Origin: Fibrobacter sp. UWB10
GTDB lineage: Bacteria; Fibrobacterota; Fibrobacteria; Fibrobacterales; Fibrobacteraceae
Direction of reading: 5' to 3'
DNA length: 64,000 nucleotides
Assembly: GCF_900182935.1 (NCBI RefSeq)
Contig: NZ_FXUE01000002.1
Coordinates: 806,001-870,000, forward strand
The position numbers and the translations under genes were made by a program. Position 1 is the first letter of the stretch; every line of letters starts with the position of its first letter. A model generated the notes under the pieces. The model did not search any database. It was not told the DNA's origin and was given only the letters and a program-made list of their open reading frames with translations. Positions 8,252 to 16,795 of the stretch are shown piece after piece.

Positions 8252-10558
8252 CTATTTAACGAAACGTTTGGTAAGTTTTCCCTTTTCCGTTCTTACGATA
8301 ACATAATAAATTCCTTGCGGGAACTTGGCGATAGACATTGTTGACGGACTCCCCTGTTGCATTAAGAGAATGCGCCCTTGATAGTCTGTAATGGCAACGC
8401 TTCGCGTTCCTTGAGGAAGCTGGAGTTGTAACACATTGTCAGTCTTGTATACACCAAGATTGCGATTGGGTGAATCATTCGTAATTCGAGTGATTACGCC
8501 TGTAGAATCTTCCTTGATTGCATACCAAGTAGCCTTCTCGATGCTTGCGGTTGCATCGGTCGGAGGTGTGGTGAGGTTTGCGCCGTAGCTTGCATTATTC
8601 AGCATGCCGTCGTCGACCATGCCGTAGAAAATTCCCTTGGAAATTTCCTTGGTGAAGTTGTTTTCGAGGTCGCCGCGGAGCTGTGCCGTGCCAGAAAGCT
8701 TTTTGTCGGTAACGGCCCACATAACGCCATAAACTTGGGCGTTGTCGGTCACGGTGGTGCTGCCCGCAATAATTGAGAGCGCGCCGACCTTCGCTTTGCC
8801 GGTAATGCTTCCGCTAACGAGCCAGGCGTCTTCTTCGAGCACGGCATCGTCGCCGACGGTTCCCGCAGTCACGAGCGCGCGTCCGCGGACAACGGCATTC
8901 CCGCTGATGGTGCCGCCGTCTACGACCGCGAAGTCTTCGATGCGGGCATTGCCGGACACGGTCCCGCCATTTACGACGGCATCGGGCCCCACGTAGGCGG
9001 TCGCGGCCACATTCGCTTTACCGCTCACGAGGCCGCCCCCGTTTGCATGCTTGCTGTAACTGCTAGCATTTAAGGGCTTCCAGAAACCCCTGTTGTAGCC
9101 TTCGGGCGCCCCGTTTACGACTTCGATCATGTACGGATAGCGATAGATGCTGTAGTAGAACTGGTCCCACAAAATCGTCTGCATTTCAGTCGGAGTCGCC
9201 GTCACGGCAAGCCACAAAGCCTTGTCACCAGCCTTCGTCTCGATGTCGAGATTGAAGGCGGTTCCATGCTTCATTTCGCTGTAACGGGGCGTTCCGTCCG
9301 CGCCCTCCGCGACTAGCCCGACTGTCCAGCCCGAGGCCGGGTCCGGCAGCTTGTCGGGCGCGTAATTGCACCATTTGTAGGTTTTGCCCTTGTAGTAGTC
9401 CGTATTGTCGCCAAAGCATGGGTAACCGCTAACAGCTGGCTTATCCTGCACAATGCCGCGGAACTTGATCGTAACCTTGCCGGCAGAATCCGGATAGATT
9501 CGCACCAAATTGTAGCCCCAGCGCTGCGGCGCCCAGTAGCTCGGCGAAATGTAATGGTCTGCGCATTCCTTACCCGCCGCGCATTCCATCTTGTTCAGCA
9601 TAGTCACGCGCGGGTGTCTGCGGTACAGGTCGCCCCAGCCCGAGGCCGTGCGACGGGTGGCAAACCCGTAGTCGCCCCAAGATTTTTTGTACAAGGCCTT
9701 TTTTGCAGGCGCATATTCAAGCGTCGCATTCTTCATGGCGAATTTGCCAAATTGCGCATTCAAGCTATCGAGCGACCAGCCGTAAACCATCATCATCGCG
9801 GTAAACGGGGTCTGTTCCATGCGGCCATCTTCCCCATCGCGAATCGATTCCATCCAAATGCGGTTGACTTCGTGCGCGCCCTTGTTGCCTCCACCAAATT
9901 CCTCCTTGAGGTGTTCCAGGAATTGCCAGTTGCAATAACGGTCGCGCGTGGAACCGTAATACAGGTACGGGTAATTGATTAAATATTCCGCGCAGTGGGC
10001 GTCATCTGGATTATATTGGTGCGCCATCCAGTTTGCATGGCTTTCCGCCATCCAACCCGCATGGCTGTTGTTGCCGAGCCAGCCCGCAACGCCCTGCAGG
10101 CCGTGTGCAAATTCGTGGGAGGTACCCCAATAATCTTTTAGCGAACCCACGCCGACCCACATGCCCGGGCCATATTCGCCATTCAAGTCTTTAACGAAAT
10201 CCTGGCCGCCATAAAGGGCCGCCATCACGGAATTATCGTACACGTAAATGTTGCTTTTAAGCTTTTTGTCGGCGCTCTTCGGGAACGGCAACATCCAACC
10301 GAGCGAATCTATATAGAAGGAATAAACCTTCTCAAGCGACTGAAGAACGCCCTGGGCATCCGAATTCGGAATAGAGACGTTATTCGCCTGGCCGTCATCG
10401 GTCGTGGGCTTTTTACAGACCTCAAAATGATCCGATTCTGCAATTTGCGTAAATCCGTTACTTGCGCACTGGTTTACCCATTCAATGGCGGCGTTCGCGC
10501 TTACTGCACCTGCGCAAAATACCGCCATGGCAAAATTTATACCATGATTGACTTTCAT
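8252..10558 (-). CDS. Secreted HExxH protein with hexapeptide-repeat stalk, copy 2
   Basis: A 768-residue paralogue of the neighbouring gene with the same order of parts: signal peptide ending near SANA, SHEFAHGLQ at about 148, SYWAPQRWGYNLVRIYPDS, hexapeptide repeats (AYVGPDAVVNGGTVSGNARI...), and a C-terminal tail ending ...IYYVIVRTEKGKLTKRFVK. Codon use in much of this copy, above all the repeat part, is more GC-rich than in copy 1, so the copies are not a very recent duplication or one has been renewed by recombination. The first ATG at 10558 follows GGGAA; an internal ATG ten codons on would also leave a signal peptide. Confidence 0.75.
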   Translation of the reverse strand: MKVNHGINFAMAVFCAGAVSANAAIEWVNQCASNGFTQIAESDHFEVCKKPTTDDGQANNVSIPNSDAQGVLQSLEKVYSFYIDSLGWMLPFPKSADKKLKSNIYVYDNSVMAALYGGQDFVKDLNGEYGPGMWVGVGSLKDYWGTSHEFAHGLQGVAGWLGNNSHAGWMAESHANWMAHQYNPDDAHCAEYLINYPYLYYGSTRDRYCNWQFLEHLKEEFGGGNKGAHEVNRIWMESIRDGEDGRMEQTPFTAMMMVYGWSLDSLNAQFGKFAMKNATLEYAPAKKALYKKSWGDYGFATRRTASGWGDLYRRHPRVTMLNKMECAAGKECADHYISPSYWAPQRWGYNLVRIYPDSAGKVTIKFRGIVQDKPAVSGYPCFGDNTDYYKGKTYKWCNYAPDKLPDPASGWTVGLVAEGADGTPRYSEMKHGTAFNLDIETKAGDKALWLAVTATPTEMQTILWDQFYYSIYRYPYMIEVVNGAPEGYNRGFWKPLNASSYSKHANGGGLVSGKANVAATAYVGPDAVVNGGTVSGNARIEDFAVVDGGTISGNAVVRGRALVTAGTVGDDAVLEEDAWLVSGSITGKAKVGALSIIAGSTTVTDNAQVYGVMWAVTDKKLSGTAQLRGDLENNFTKEISKGIFYGMVDDGMLNNASYGANLTTPPTDATASIEKATWYAIKEDSTGVITRITNDSPNRNLGVYKTDNVLQLQLPQGTRSVAITDYQGRILLMQQGSPSTMSIAKFPQGIYYVIVRTEKGKLTKRFVK

Positions 10559-10606
10559 ACATTTTTCCCAAACAACACACCCACATGGGCGCTATAAATA
10601 AATATA

Positions 10607-10629
10607 AGCTCGTTTAGCTAAAACGAGCT
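10607..10629 (-). terminator. Terminator after the membrane protein gene at 10696
   Basis: AGCTCGTTT / AAACGAGCT stem with a short loop and a T/A-rich exit on the minus strand. Confidence 0.7.
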
Positions 10630-10695
10630 CTTGTATACGAAATTAAACAATTTGTCACTGAGTTTTGTTCAACAGGCAAAATTACGTCTTTCTAC

Positions 10696-11655
10696 CTATT
10701 TTGCCTTTTGGGTTTTTGCGGTAGAATCTTTGGAATCGGTTGCCTTCGGGTCTTCGACCTTTTTCTTTTCTGGGCGACCGATATTCTTGTAATTAGGCGT
10801 AATATTTATACAGGCCGGAATCTTGGGTGGTTGTCTGTAGAGAGCGAGATCCGGGGTAAATACCCCCTTGGCCTCGGAATAAATACTCCATTTGGTCCCT
10901 GCAGGGCAGCCTTCGATAGGCACTCTTGAAAATGCACTAAACCTGGCTCCGGTAATTTTGTATTCAAAGAATTCTGTAGAAGAAGTATCCGGCAACTGCA
11001 ATGCCTTGGGGCCACCGACCTTCTTTGCTCTGGCAAAATAGGCCTTTTGTGCCTTAATATAGTCCAAAGTATGCTGTTCCAAATCTTCGACTGCCGCTTC
11101 TACATTTGCAATTTTAGCCGATTCTTGGCAACTGCGAATTCCTGCGAAACCGCCAACCAAGACGATAATGGTCACAACCGGAATAGCCAGCTTTTTGAGC
11201 GGAACTTCACCAATATTGTTCAGCAATTCACGGAAAGAAACGTCTTCGCCATTTTCTTCGACACCATAACCATCCCATTTCAGGAGCTTGATGGCCACAA
11301 GAACATGGACAAAAGACTTGGGCATTGCAAGCCCAACCAAAGCAATAGCAAGCAACAGGATTGCTATAAACAAGATAAATGACAAGACAGAATCAACCGA
11401 AGGGAGCAACTCCTGAGCGTCTTGAAGCATTTTGAACAGCTGACGGTCTTCGGCAAAGTTCTGGAGCGCCATTCGGCCTGTAAAACTGTCATAGCGCGTA
11501 AGGCCAAGCTGAATGCCTTCGGTAGCCATTTCCAGCACTGCAGCAAGCGCTCGTTCCAAGAACAAGAATACCATGCCAACAAGGGCAATCAGCGACGAAA
11601 TTACTCGTGCCGTGCGTACCGGAGTCAAACCTTTGTTTTTCTGTTCTTTTCTCAT
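10696..11655 (-). CDS. Membrane protein with pilin-like periplasmic part, unknown function
   Basis: A 319-residue protein with three hydrophobic segments (about 14-40, 87-110 and 155-175). A section after the third begins with a helix (AVEDLEQHTLDYIKAQKAYF) and ends in a Lys/Asp-rich tail. A hydrophobic helix followed by ...AQKAYF... and a small beta domain recalls type IV pilin-like subunits, but there is no pre-pilin cleavage site at the N-terminus, so this is only a resemblance. It lies 85 bp beyond the lipid-recycling gene in the same direction, with a repeat hairpin between. Confidence 0.6.
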   Translation of the reverse strand: MRKEQKNKGLTPVRTARVISSLIALVGMVFLFLERALAAVLEMATEGIQLGLTRYDSFTGRMALQNFAEDRQLFKMLQDAQELLPSVDSVLSFILFIAILLLAIALVGLAMPKSFVHVLVAIKLLKWDGYGVEENGEDVSFRELLNNIGEVPLKKLAIPVVTIIVLVGGFAGIRSCQESAKIANVEAAVEDLEQHTLDYIKAQKAYFARAKKVGGPKALQLPDTSSTEFFEYKITGARFSAFSRVPIEGCPAGTKWSIYSEAKGVFTPDLALYRQPPKIPACINITPNYKNIGRPEKKKVEDPKATDSKDSTAKTQKAK

Positions 11656-11671
11656 AAGCGAATGTCGATGT

Positions 11672-11745
11672 AAAATGTGTGATGTGAAATGTGCAATGTT
11701 AAATTACAAAATTATCCATTACTCATTACACATTGCACATTTATT
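11672..11745. repeat. GTGTGA-word intergenic hairpin
   Basis: A 13-bp perfect inverted repeat AAATGTGCAATGT (11687-11699) / ACATTGCACATTT (11730-11742) lies inside a run of short words built from TGTGA and TAATG. Its right arm overlaps the stop codon of the gene ending at 11741. Similar word-runs occur at 34312, 54018 and 61424. Confidence 0.6.
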
Positions 11746-14700
11746 TTACACCCGCGAGTTCCCTAGCGACCTTCTTGGCGGTCGTAAAGTCGGCCTTACC
11801 AGTACCGAGTTTCGGTACCTTTTCGACCTTGAAAGCGAGCGCCGGGAGCATAATCGGCGGGAATCCGCTTGCGCGAAGTTCCGAAAGCACGTCCTTCGGG
11901 TCTTTTTCGCCCTGGTACAGGAGCACAATCTTTTCGCCCTTCGCAGAGTCCGGAATGGTCGTAATCAGGTAATCGCAACCTTCCAAGACAGGCGTATCCT
12001 GAATCTTCTTTTCAACGGCACCGAGGCTGATCATTTCGCCGCCGAGCTTTGCAAAACGGCTGTAGCGGTCAACAATTGTCAAGAATCCGTCTTCGTCGAG
12101 GTAGCCCTTGTCGCCGGTACGGTAGTAACGAATGCCGTCGATTTTCACGATCACGCTGTCGGTACGTTCCTGGTCCTTCAAGTAGCCCTGCATCACCTGG
12201 CAGCCACCGATCAAAATCATGCCCGCCTCGCCTGTCGGCAACGGAATGTTCGTTTCGGGGTCCACAATCAGGAACTGCGTACCCGGAAGAGCCGGGCCCA
12301 CGGTACCAGGCTTGTTGTTCACCTGGAGCGTCATGTAGTCGTTATGCAAGGTATTTTCGGTATTCACCGAGGCTACCGGGGCGGTTTCAGTACAACCGTA
12401 TCCTTCGTAGATTTCCTTACCGAACTTGAGGCGGAAAGCAGTAGCAAGTTCCGGGCGCAAGGCTTCGGCACCGGCAATAATCACACGCACATACTTAAAC
12501 ACCAACGGGTGCACGTAACGGCTCACCGTAAAGGCGCGCAAGAAGGTCGGGGTTGCCACCATACAGGTCACATGGAATTCCGAGCAAACGCGGGCCATGG
12601 TCTTCACGTCGGTCGGGTCAGCCACAGCCACAATCGGGCAACCTTCAGTCAGGTTCAAGAGCGTCGTGACCGTCAGGCCAAAGCTATGGAACAGCGGGAG
12701 TTCCGAAAGCATCACGTCGCCACGGCTCACATTCAAGATACAAGCGAGCTGCTGAATGTTACCCATCAAGTTGCGGTGAGAAAGGAGTACCCCCTTCGGC
12801 GTACCTTCGGAACCGGAACTGAACACGATTACAGCCGTGTCGTCGATGCTTGTACGCTTGCAGAACAAGAAGGTAATCAACCAAGCCGGGAACAGAATGC
12901 AAAGCACCAACAGGGCGGCAATCTTTGCCTTCGGGATTTCCTTCATCAAGTCTTCGGCATAAAGAATGCGCACCTTGTCCGAGGCAATTTGAGAATAGTC
13001 GTTACCGCGGCCCTTCAACTTCTGGACAAACTGCTTGCTCGAAATCACCGTTTTCACATCGGCACGTTCGCAGCAGAACTTGACGTTATCGACAGACGAG
13101 GTATAGTTCAGGTTCACGTTGGTCTTGCCCATGACCCAGAGCACCAGGTTCACAATCACGCCAGCGGGGCTCGGCGGGAGCATAATGCCGATATTCTGTT
13201 CGTCCTTACCCAGCTTTTTCTTCAAAAGCCCGCGGAACGCCATTACGGCACCCATGAGCTTGTAACCCGAGAAGTGACCGCCATCAGTATTATAAATAGC
13301 CGGACCATGCTTCACGTAGCGCTTGCAAGTACGAATCCAAGAGGCCGCAATTGGGCGTACGAACTTGACGGCGTACTTCCAAGCATCAATCGAAATTCTA
13401 CGGATAATGGCACGAACTTCGTTAGGAGGAGTATTGGCCGGAATAGCCTTACCAAAAGCAACCGTTACCGCACGGTCAGCAGAGGCACCGTACATGTCAG
13501 AGCCGCTGTAGCTATAGTTCGTTCCCCACAGACCCTGAATATAGAACGGAATAATCATGGCATGGGTATCGTCCACAGCCGCCGAATAGTCAATAGTGAA
13601 CGGTTCCACGTGCGGGGACTTGGACACCTCGCCCGTCGGGAAAATCACCACGGCCTTGCCCGCCAAGAGTGCTTCATGGATCTTGTCCATAGCCTCTTTG
13701 GGGTTGTTATTGTCGATACGGATCATGCCTAAGCGCTTCAACACCGCACGCAAATACCATTTTTCGAAGTGGTCCTTGTTGCTTGCAATGCAAAGGGCAC
13801 GCGGAGATGCCATCTGCAACATAGCCCAGTCAACAAAGCTATGATGGTTACCCACCAAGAGCACCGGACCTTCGTTCGGAATGTTCTGCACGCCCAAAAC
13901 ACGGATTTTGTAGCGGTTGAACACGAGCTTCAGCATCGAACGGAGCAATGCCTGCGGCAAGTTCGAAATCGTCCATACGAACACGAGCATCGAAATGACG
14001 GCGATACCAAGGAAATAACGCTGGGGCTCAATATCGGTATAATGGACCAAAGCCGAGAACAAGAACAGGAATACAATCAGCACGATTGCCTGAATCATGT
14101 TTGCAAGTGCAAGTACCGAGCCGGAGTTATTCGGGCGCGTATTATATTGCAACAGGGCGTTCACCGGCACCAAGAACAGGCCTCCGAACACACCGGTCAA
14201 TGAATAAAGCACCACAAGAGCCACCGGATGCACAAAGAACGGCACCAGGAACATGCACACGGACACGCCAATCATGCCCATCGGGATAAAGCCTGTTTCG
14301 ATAAAATCGCGGGACTTGGTGGCGGCAATAATGGAGCCCACCATCAAACCAGCAATCGCAAAGGCCAGGTAATTTTGAATCGTATTGATATCGTGGGAGC
14401 CCGAAACGTCCTGATACATGAGCACGAACACCTGAGCCAAGGCCCAGAACATCGAAAGCGCGATAATCGAAGCACGGAGGGTCGGCACGCGCCAACCCAG
14501 GCTCAAGTGCTTCTTGACGTTTTCAATATTCACATTCGGGTTTTCGTACTTGACCTTGGGCACCAAGAAGCTTGCCACCGTACCGAGAATGGCAACACCG
14601 GTCAAAATCCAAGGAATCACAATCGATTTGCTGGTAATGAAATTCACGGCCGCATAAGAATGCAGCGATTCCAGGTTAATCAGGTTCACGCCCACCACGG

Positions 14701-15169
14701 CAAGCCAAGAGGCGCAAATAATGCCACCCAGACCAAAAATCTGCAAAAACGCATTCGCAAAGCTCAGGTTGCGAACGCCGAACATTTCCTTTAGAATACC
14801 GTATTTGGCGGCACTATGCACTGCAAAACCACAGCTCAAGCCAATAGACAGCCAGAATGCCACGCGCGGGCAATTGCAAGAAACGAGCACAGCCTGCGCA
14901 ATCACGAATACCGTCATGAACAGCGCCGACCAGGCAAGCACCTTGTTCTTCGAGAATTTATTGGTGAAAAAGCCCGCAAAGAAAACCATCAAGATGTACG
15001 GAGCGAGGAAGAAAATTTGCAGCATGAACGCTTGCCATGTCTGCCCCGATTCTACGTTGGTGAAAGACCCGGACAAAATCTTCTGGGCGTAAATGAACAC
15101 ACCCATCTGAACAAAGGTCATCGCAAGGATGGACAAAAAGTAGCGAATCGCGCCCTTAGTTTTCCACAT
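11741..15169 (-). CDS. aas: MFS lysophospholipid flippase / acyltransferase / acyl-ACP synthetase fusion
   Basis: A single 1142-residue protein joins three activities. Residues 1-410 are a 12-segment MFS transporter like LplT. Residues 430-610 are a PlsC-type acyltransferase with NHHSFVDW (the HX4D motif) and FPTGEVSKS. Residues 640-1142 are an AMP-forming acyl ligase with VFSSGSEGTPKGVLLSHRN and GTGKADF near the end. In E. coli LplT and Aas are separate proteins that bring lysophosphatidylethanolamine inward and re-acylate it, so the fusion should do this in the inner membrane. The start follows GGAAGG. An alternative is a role in other lipid acyl transfer. Confidence 0.85.
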   Translation of the reverse strand: MWKTKGAIRYFLSILAMTFVQMGVFIYAQKILSGSFTNVESGQTWQAFMLQIFFLAPYILMVFFAGFFTNKFSKNKVLAWSALFMTVFVIAQAVLVSCNCPRVAFWLSIGLSCGFAVHSAAKYGILKEMFGVRNLSFANAFLQIFGLGGIICASWLAVVGVNLINLESLHSYAAVNFITSKSIVIPWILTGVAILGTVASFLVPKVKYENPNVNIENVKKHLSLGWRVPTLRASIIALSMFWALAQVFVLMYQDVSGSHDINTIQNYLAFAIAGLMVGSIIAATKSRDFIETGFIPMGMIGVSVCMFLVPFFVHPVALVVLYSLTGVFGGLFLVPVNALLQYNTRPNNSGSVLALANMIQAIVLIVFLFLFSALVHYTDIEPQRYFLGIAVISMLVFVWTISNLPQALLRSMLKLVFNRYKIRVLGVQNIPNEGPVLLVGNHHSFVDWAMLQMASPRALCIASNKDHFEKWYLRAVLKRLGMIRIDNNNPKEAMDKIHEALLAGKAVVIFPTGEVSKSPHVEPFTIDYSAAVDDTHAMIIPFYIQGLWGTNYSYSGSDMYGASADRAVTVAFGKAIPANTPPNEVRAIIRRISIDAWKYAVKFVRPIAASWIRTCKRYVKHGPAIYNTDGGHFSGYKLMGAVMAFRGLLKKKLGKDEQNIGIMLPPSPAGVIVNLVLWVMGKTNVNLNYTSSVDNVKFCCERADVKTVISSKQFVQKLKGRGNDYSQIASDKVRILYAEDLMKEIPKAKIAALLVLCILFPAWLITFLFCKRTSIDDTAVIVFSSGSEGTPKGVLLSHRNLMGNIQQLACILNVSRGDVMLSELPLFHSFGLTVTTLLNLTEGCPIVAVADPTDVKTMARVCSEFHVTCMVATPTFLRAFTVSRYVHPLVFKYVRVIIAGAEALRPELATAFRLKFGKEIYEGYGCTETAPVASVNTENTLHNDYMTLQVNNKPGTVGPALPGTQFLIVDPETNIPLPTGEAGMILIGGCQVMQGYLKDQERTDSVIVKIDGIRYYRTGDKGYLDEDGFLTIVDRYSRFAKLGGEMISLGAVEKKIQDTPVLEGCDYLITTIPDSAKGEKIVLLYQGEKDPKDVLSELRASGFPPIMLPALAFKVEKVPKLGTGKADFTTAKKVARELAGVK

Positions 15170-15254
15170 ATTAAACCTTCCGAAAAATGTAATCCTTTAT
15201 AGTGTAACCTTACAAAAAGGATGAATAAAACTTTTGAAGGAAATTTAAAAAAAT

Positions 15255-15275
15255 CCCCGGTATAACCAACCGGGG
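15255..15275 (-). terminator. Terminator after the DUF2798-like gene
   Basis: CCCCGGT / ACCGGGG stem with a minus-strand T-run at 15247-15253. Confidence 0.8.
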
Positions 15276-15326
15276 AATATCCGAAATAATCTATTTGCAA
15301 GTTAACTATGTAACTAAAAGTTTATC

Positions 15327-15863
15327 TCATTGCTGAGGCTTGGGCGGCATGCCGATTCCAGCCGATTTGAAGGCTTTTTTGGCGATAAAGGGCATTGCGA
15401 TAAAAATCATGATATAGCCGAATATGAAACAGGCTATCTGCGAACCCACGAACATGGGCAAATAAGGCGGCTTATGGTCGGGCGGCATGAGCACGAAATA
15501 GGCAAAAGTCACCATGACGGCGGTCATGAGCGGTGTATAAATCAGGTTAGAAACGAAGGTTTCGATGGCGTGAGTCGTGATTTTATGCGGCGTCAGGTGC
15601 AATTTTTGGCCAAGAGCGGCATTCACCTTGCCCATGGGCACCACAAAACCGATACCGAAACTCACCACAAAGCTCAAAATAAAGCTACCGAACCAGCCAA
15701 TAATAATCGGAGCAAGCGGCATTCCAGCGGGGCGTTCTGCCGTAGCAGTGCCAAAAATACTGAGCGTAAAGCTCATCCACAAAGCCATCATAAACGAAAT
15801 TTTCAAGCCGACGGCCTTCATTTGGGCCGGATTCGGACCGCGATTCGGTGTTTCTGTACTCAT
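15327..15863 (-). CDS. Four-helix membrane protein, DUF2798-like
   Basis: A 178-residue protein with four predicted membrane segments. Two segment pairs with the pattern SFMMALWMSFTLSIFG and ...PLMTAVMVTF resemble the DUF2798 family, whose function is unknown. The frame reaches 15923, but AAAGG before the ATG at 15863 gives the better start. It is followed by its own terminator and appears to be a single-gene unit. Confidence 0.6.
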   Translation of the reverse strand: MSTETPNRGPNPAQMKAVGLKISFMMALWMSFTLSIFGTATAERPAGMPLAPIIIGWFGSFILSFVVSFGIGFVVPMGKVNAALGQKLHLTPHKITTHAIETFVSNLIYTPLMTAVMVTFAYFVLMPPDHKPPYLPMFVGSQIACFIFGYIMIFIAMPFIAKKAFKSAGIGMPPKPQQ

Positions 15864-15992
15864 AAGGAACCTTTCTTTTAATTTATGTTTACAAAGATAT
15901 ACTCTTTTTTCAAGAAAAAGCATTTCTGTTCAAATAATTGTAAAAAAGTCGTTGTATGTTTCAAAACAAAACAACTTTCTAATCTTTGCACT

Positions 15993-16007
15993 TGGCATGA
16001 AAATTGC
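15993..16007 (+). promoter_or_regulatory. Sigma-54-type promoter of grpE
   Basis: TGGCAT-N5-TTGC with exactly 10 nt between the GG and GC doublets fits the -24/-12 sigma-54 pattern, with one change from TGGCAC. It lies 75 nt before the grpE start. Nothing resembling a CIRCE operator was seen. Confidence 0.75.
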
Positions 16008-16015
16008 TAAATATA

Positions 16016-16040
16016 GGGCGAAAAATGTAAAACAGCGCCC
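16016..16040 (+). promoter_or_regulatory. 5'-end hairpin of the grpE leader
   Basis: GGGCG / CGCCC with an A-rich loop starts 8 nt after the -12 GC, so it would be at the very 5' end of the mRNA. The dnaK leader has the same hairpin at the same distance. Confidence 0.55.
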
Positions 16041-16081
16041 CGCCATATCAATGTGAGGCATTTTAAAAGGATTTTTTAGAA

Positions 16082-16735
16082 ATGGCAGAAGATTTGAATC
16101 AGCAGGAACCGACCGCAGAAGAAAAGGCAAAATTCGAACAAGACGTGCTCAAGGCCGCCGAAGAAGCCATGAAAATGGAAGCCGAAGCCAACAAGGCCGA
16201 CACATCTGACGCCCAGGCTGAAGCCGCCGAGCAACCCGCTGAAGCTGCAGAAAAACCGGCAGAACCTGCCGAAGCCGCTCCCTCTGCTGAAGAAGTTCTG
16301 AAGCAGCAGCTGGCCGATGCCACTGACCGCAACCTGCGCCTGATGGCCGAATTCGACAACTACCGCCGCCGCACCGCCAAGGAACAGCTCGAACTCATCG
16401 AGACCGCGAACGGCAAACTCCTGGAAAAACTCTCCGAAGTGCAGGACAACTTCGAGCGCGCCTTCGCCAGCGAAAACAAGGCCCAGGATTTGGAAGCCTT
16501 CGAGAAGGGCATGCAGATGATCTACAACCAGTTCGCAAAGATTTTGACCGACGCGGGCCTCGAGCAAATCGACCCGACCGGCGCAGAATTCGACCCGAAC
16601 ATGCACGAAGCCCTGATGCAGCAGCCCAGCGAGACCGTGCCCGAAGGCCACGTGGTCACCGTGTTCCAAAAGGGCTACAAACTCAAGAACAAGATTCTCA
16701 AGACCGCGAAGGTCATCGTCTCTTCCGGAAAATAA
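16082..16735 (+). CDS. grpE: GrpE nucleotide exchange factor
   Basis: The 217-residue co-chaperone opens the DnaK nucleotide site. The first 75 residues are an Ala/Glu-rich, low-complexity extension. From about 80 come the long coiled coil (LMAEFDNYRRRTAKEQLE) and the C-terminal beta domain (GAEFDPNMHEALMQQPSETVPEGHVVTVFQKGYKLKNKIL is the usual region). The ATG follows AAAAGGA. Unlike most bacteria, where grpE stands next to dnaK, here dnaK lies 6.3 kb downstream past unrelated genes. Both have sigma-54-type promoters. Confidence 0.95.
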   Translation: MAEDLNQQEPTAEEKAKFEQDVLKAAEEAMKMEAEANKADTSDAQAEAAEQPAEAAEKPAEPAEAAPSAEEVLKQQLADATDRNLRLMAEFDNYRRRTAKEQLELIETANGKLLEKLSEVQDNFERAFASENKAQDLEAFEKGMQMIYNQFAKILTDAGLEQIDPTGAEFDPNMHEALMQQPSETVPEGHVVTVFQKGYKLKNKILKTAKVIVSSGK

Positions 16736-16762
16736 ACCTGCGCGACACTCCCCCGCTTTTTA

Positions 16763-16795
16763 GGCACAGTTACGCTTTGTACTGTGCCATTTTTT
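16763..16795. terminator. Bidirectional terminator overlapping the rhuM 3' end
   Basis: GGCACAGT / ACTGTGCC stem followed by TTTTTT ends grpE transcription. On the other strand the same hairpin encodes the last residues and stop of the RhuM-like protein. Confidence 0.8.

Noticed and set aside
11513-13732. 739-residue open frame opposite the aas-like gene
   Set aside because: Antisense shadow; no motifs or start signals.
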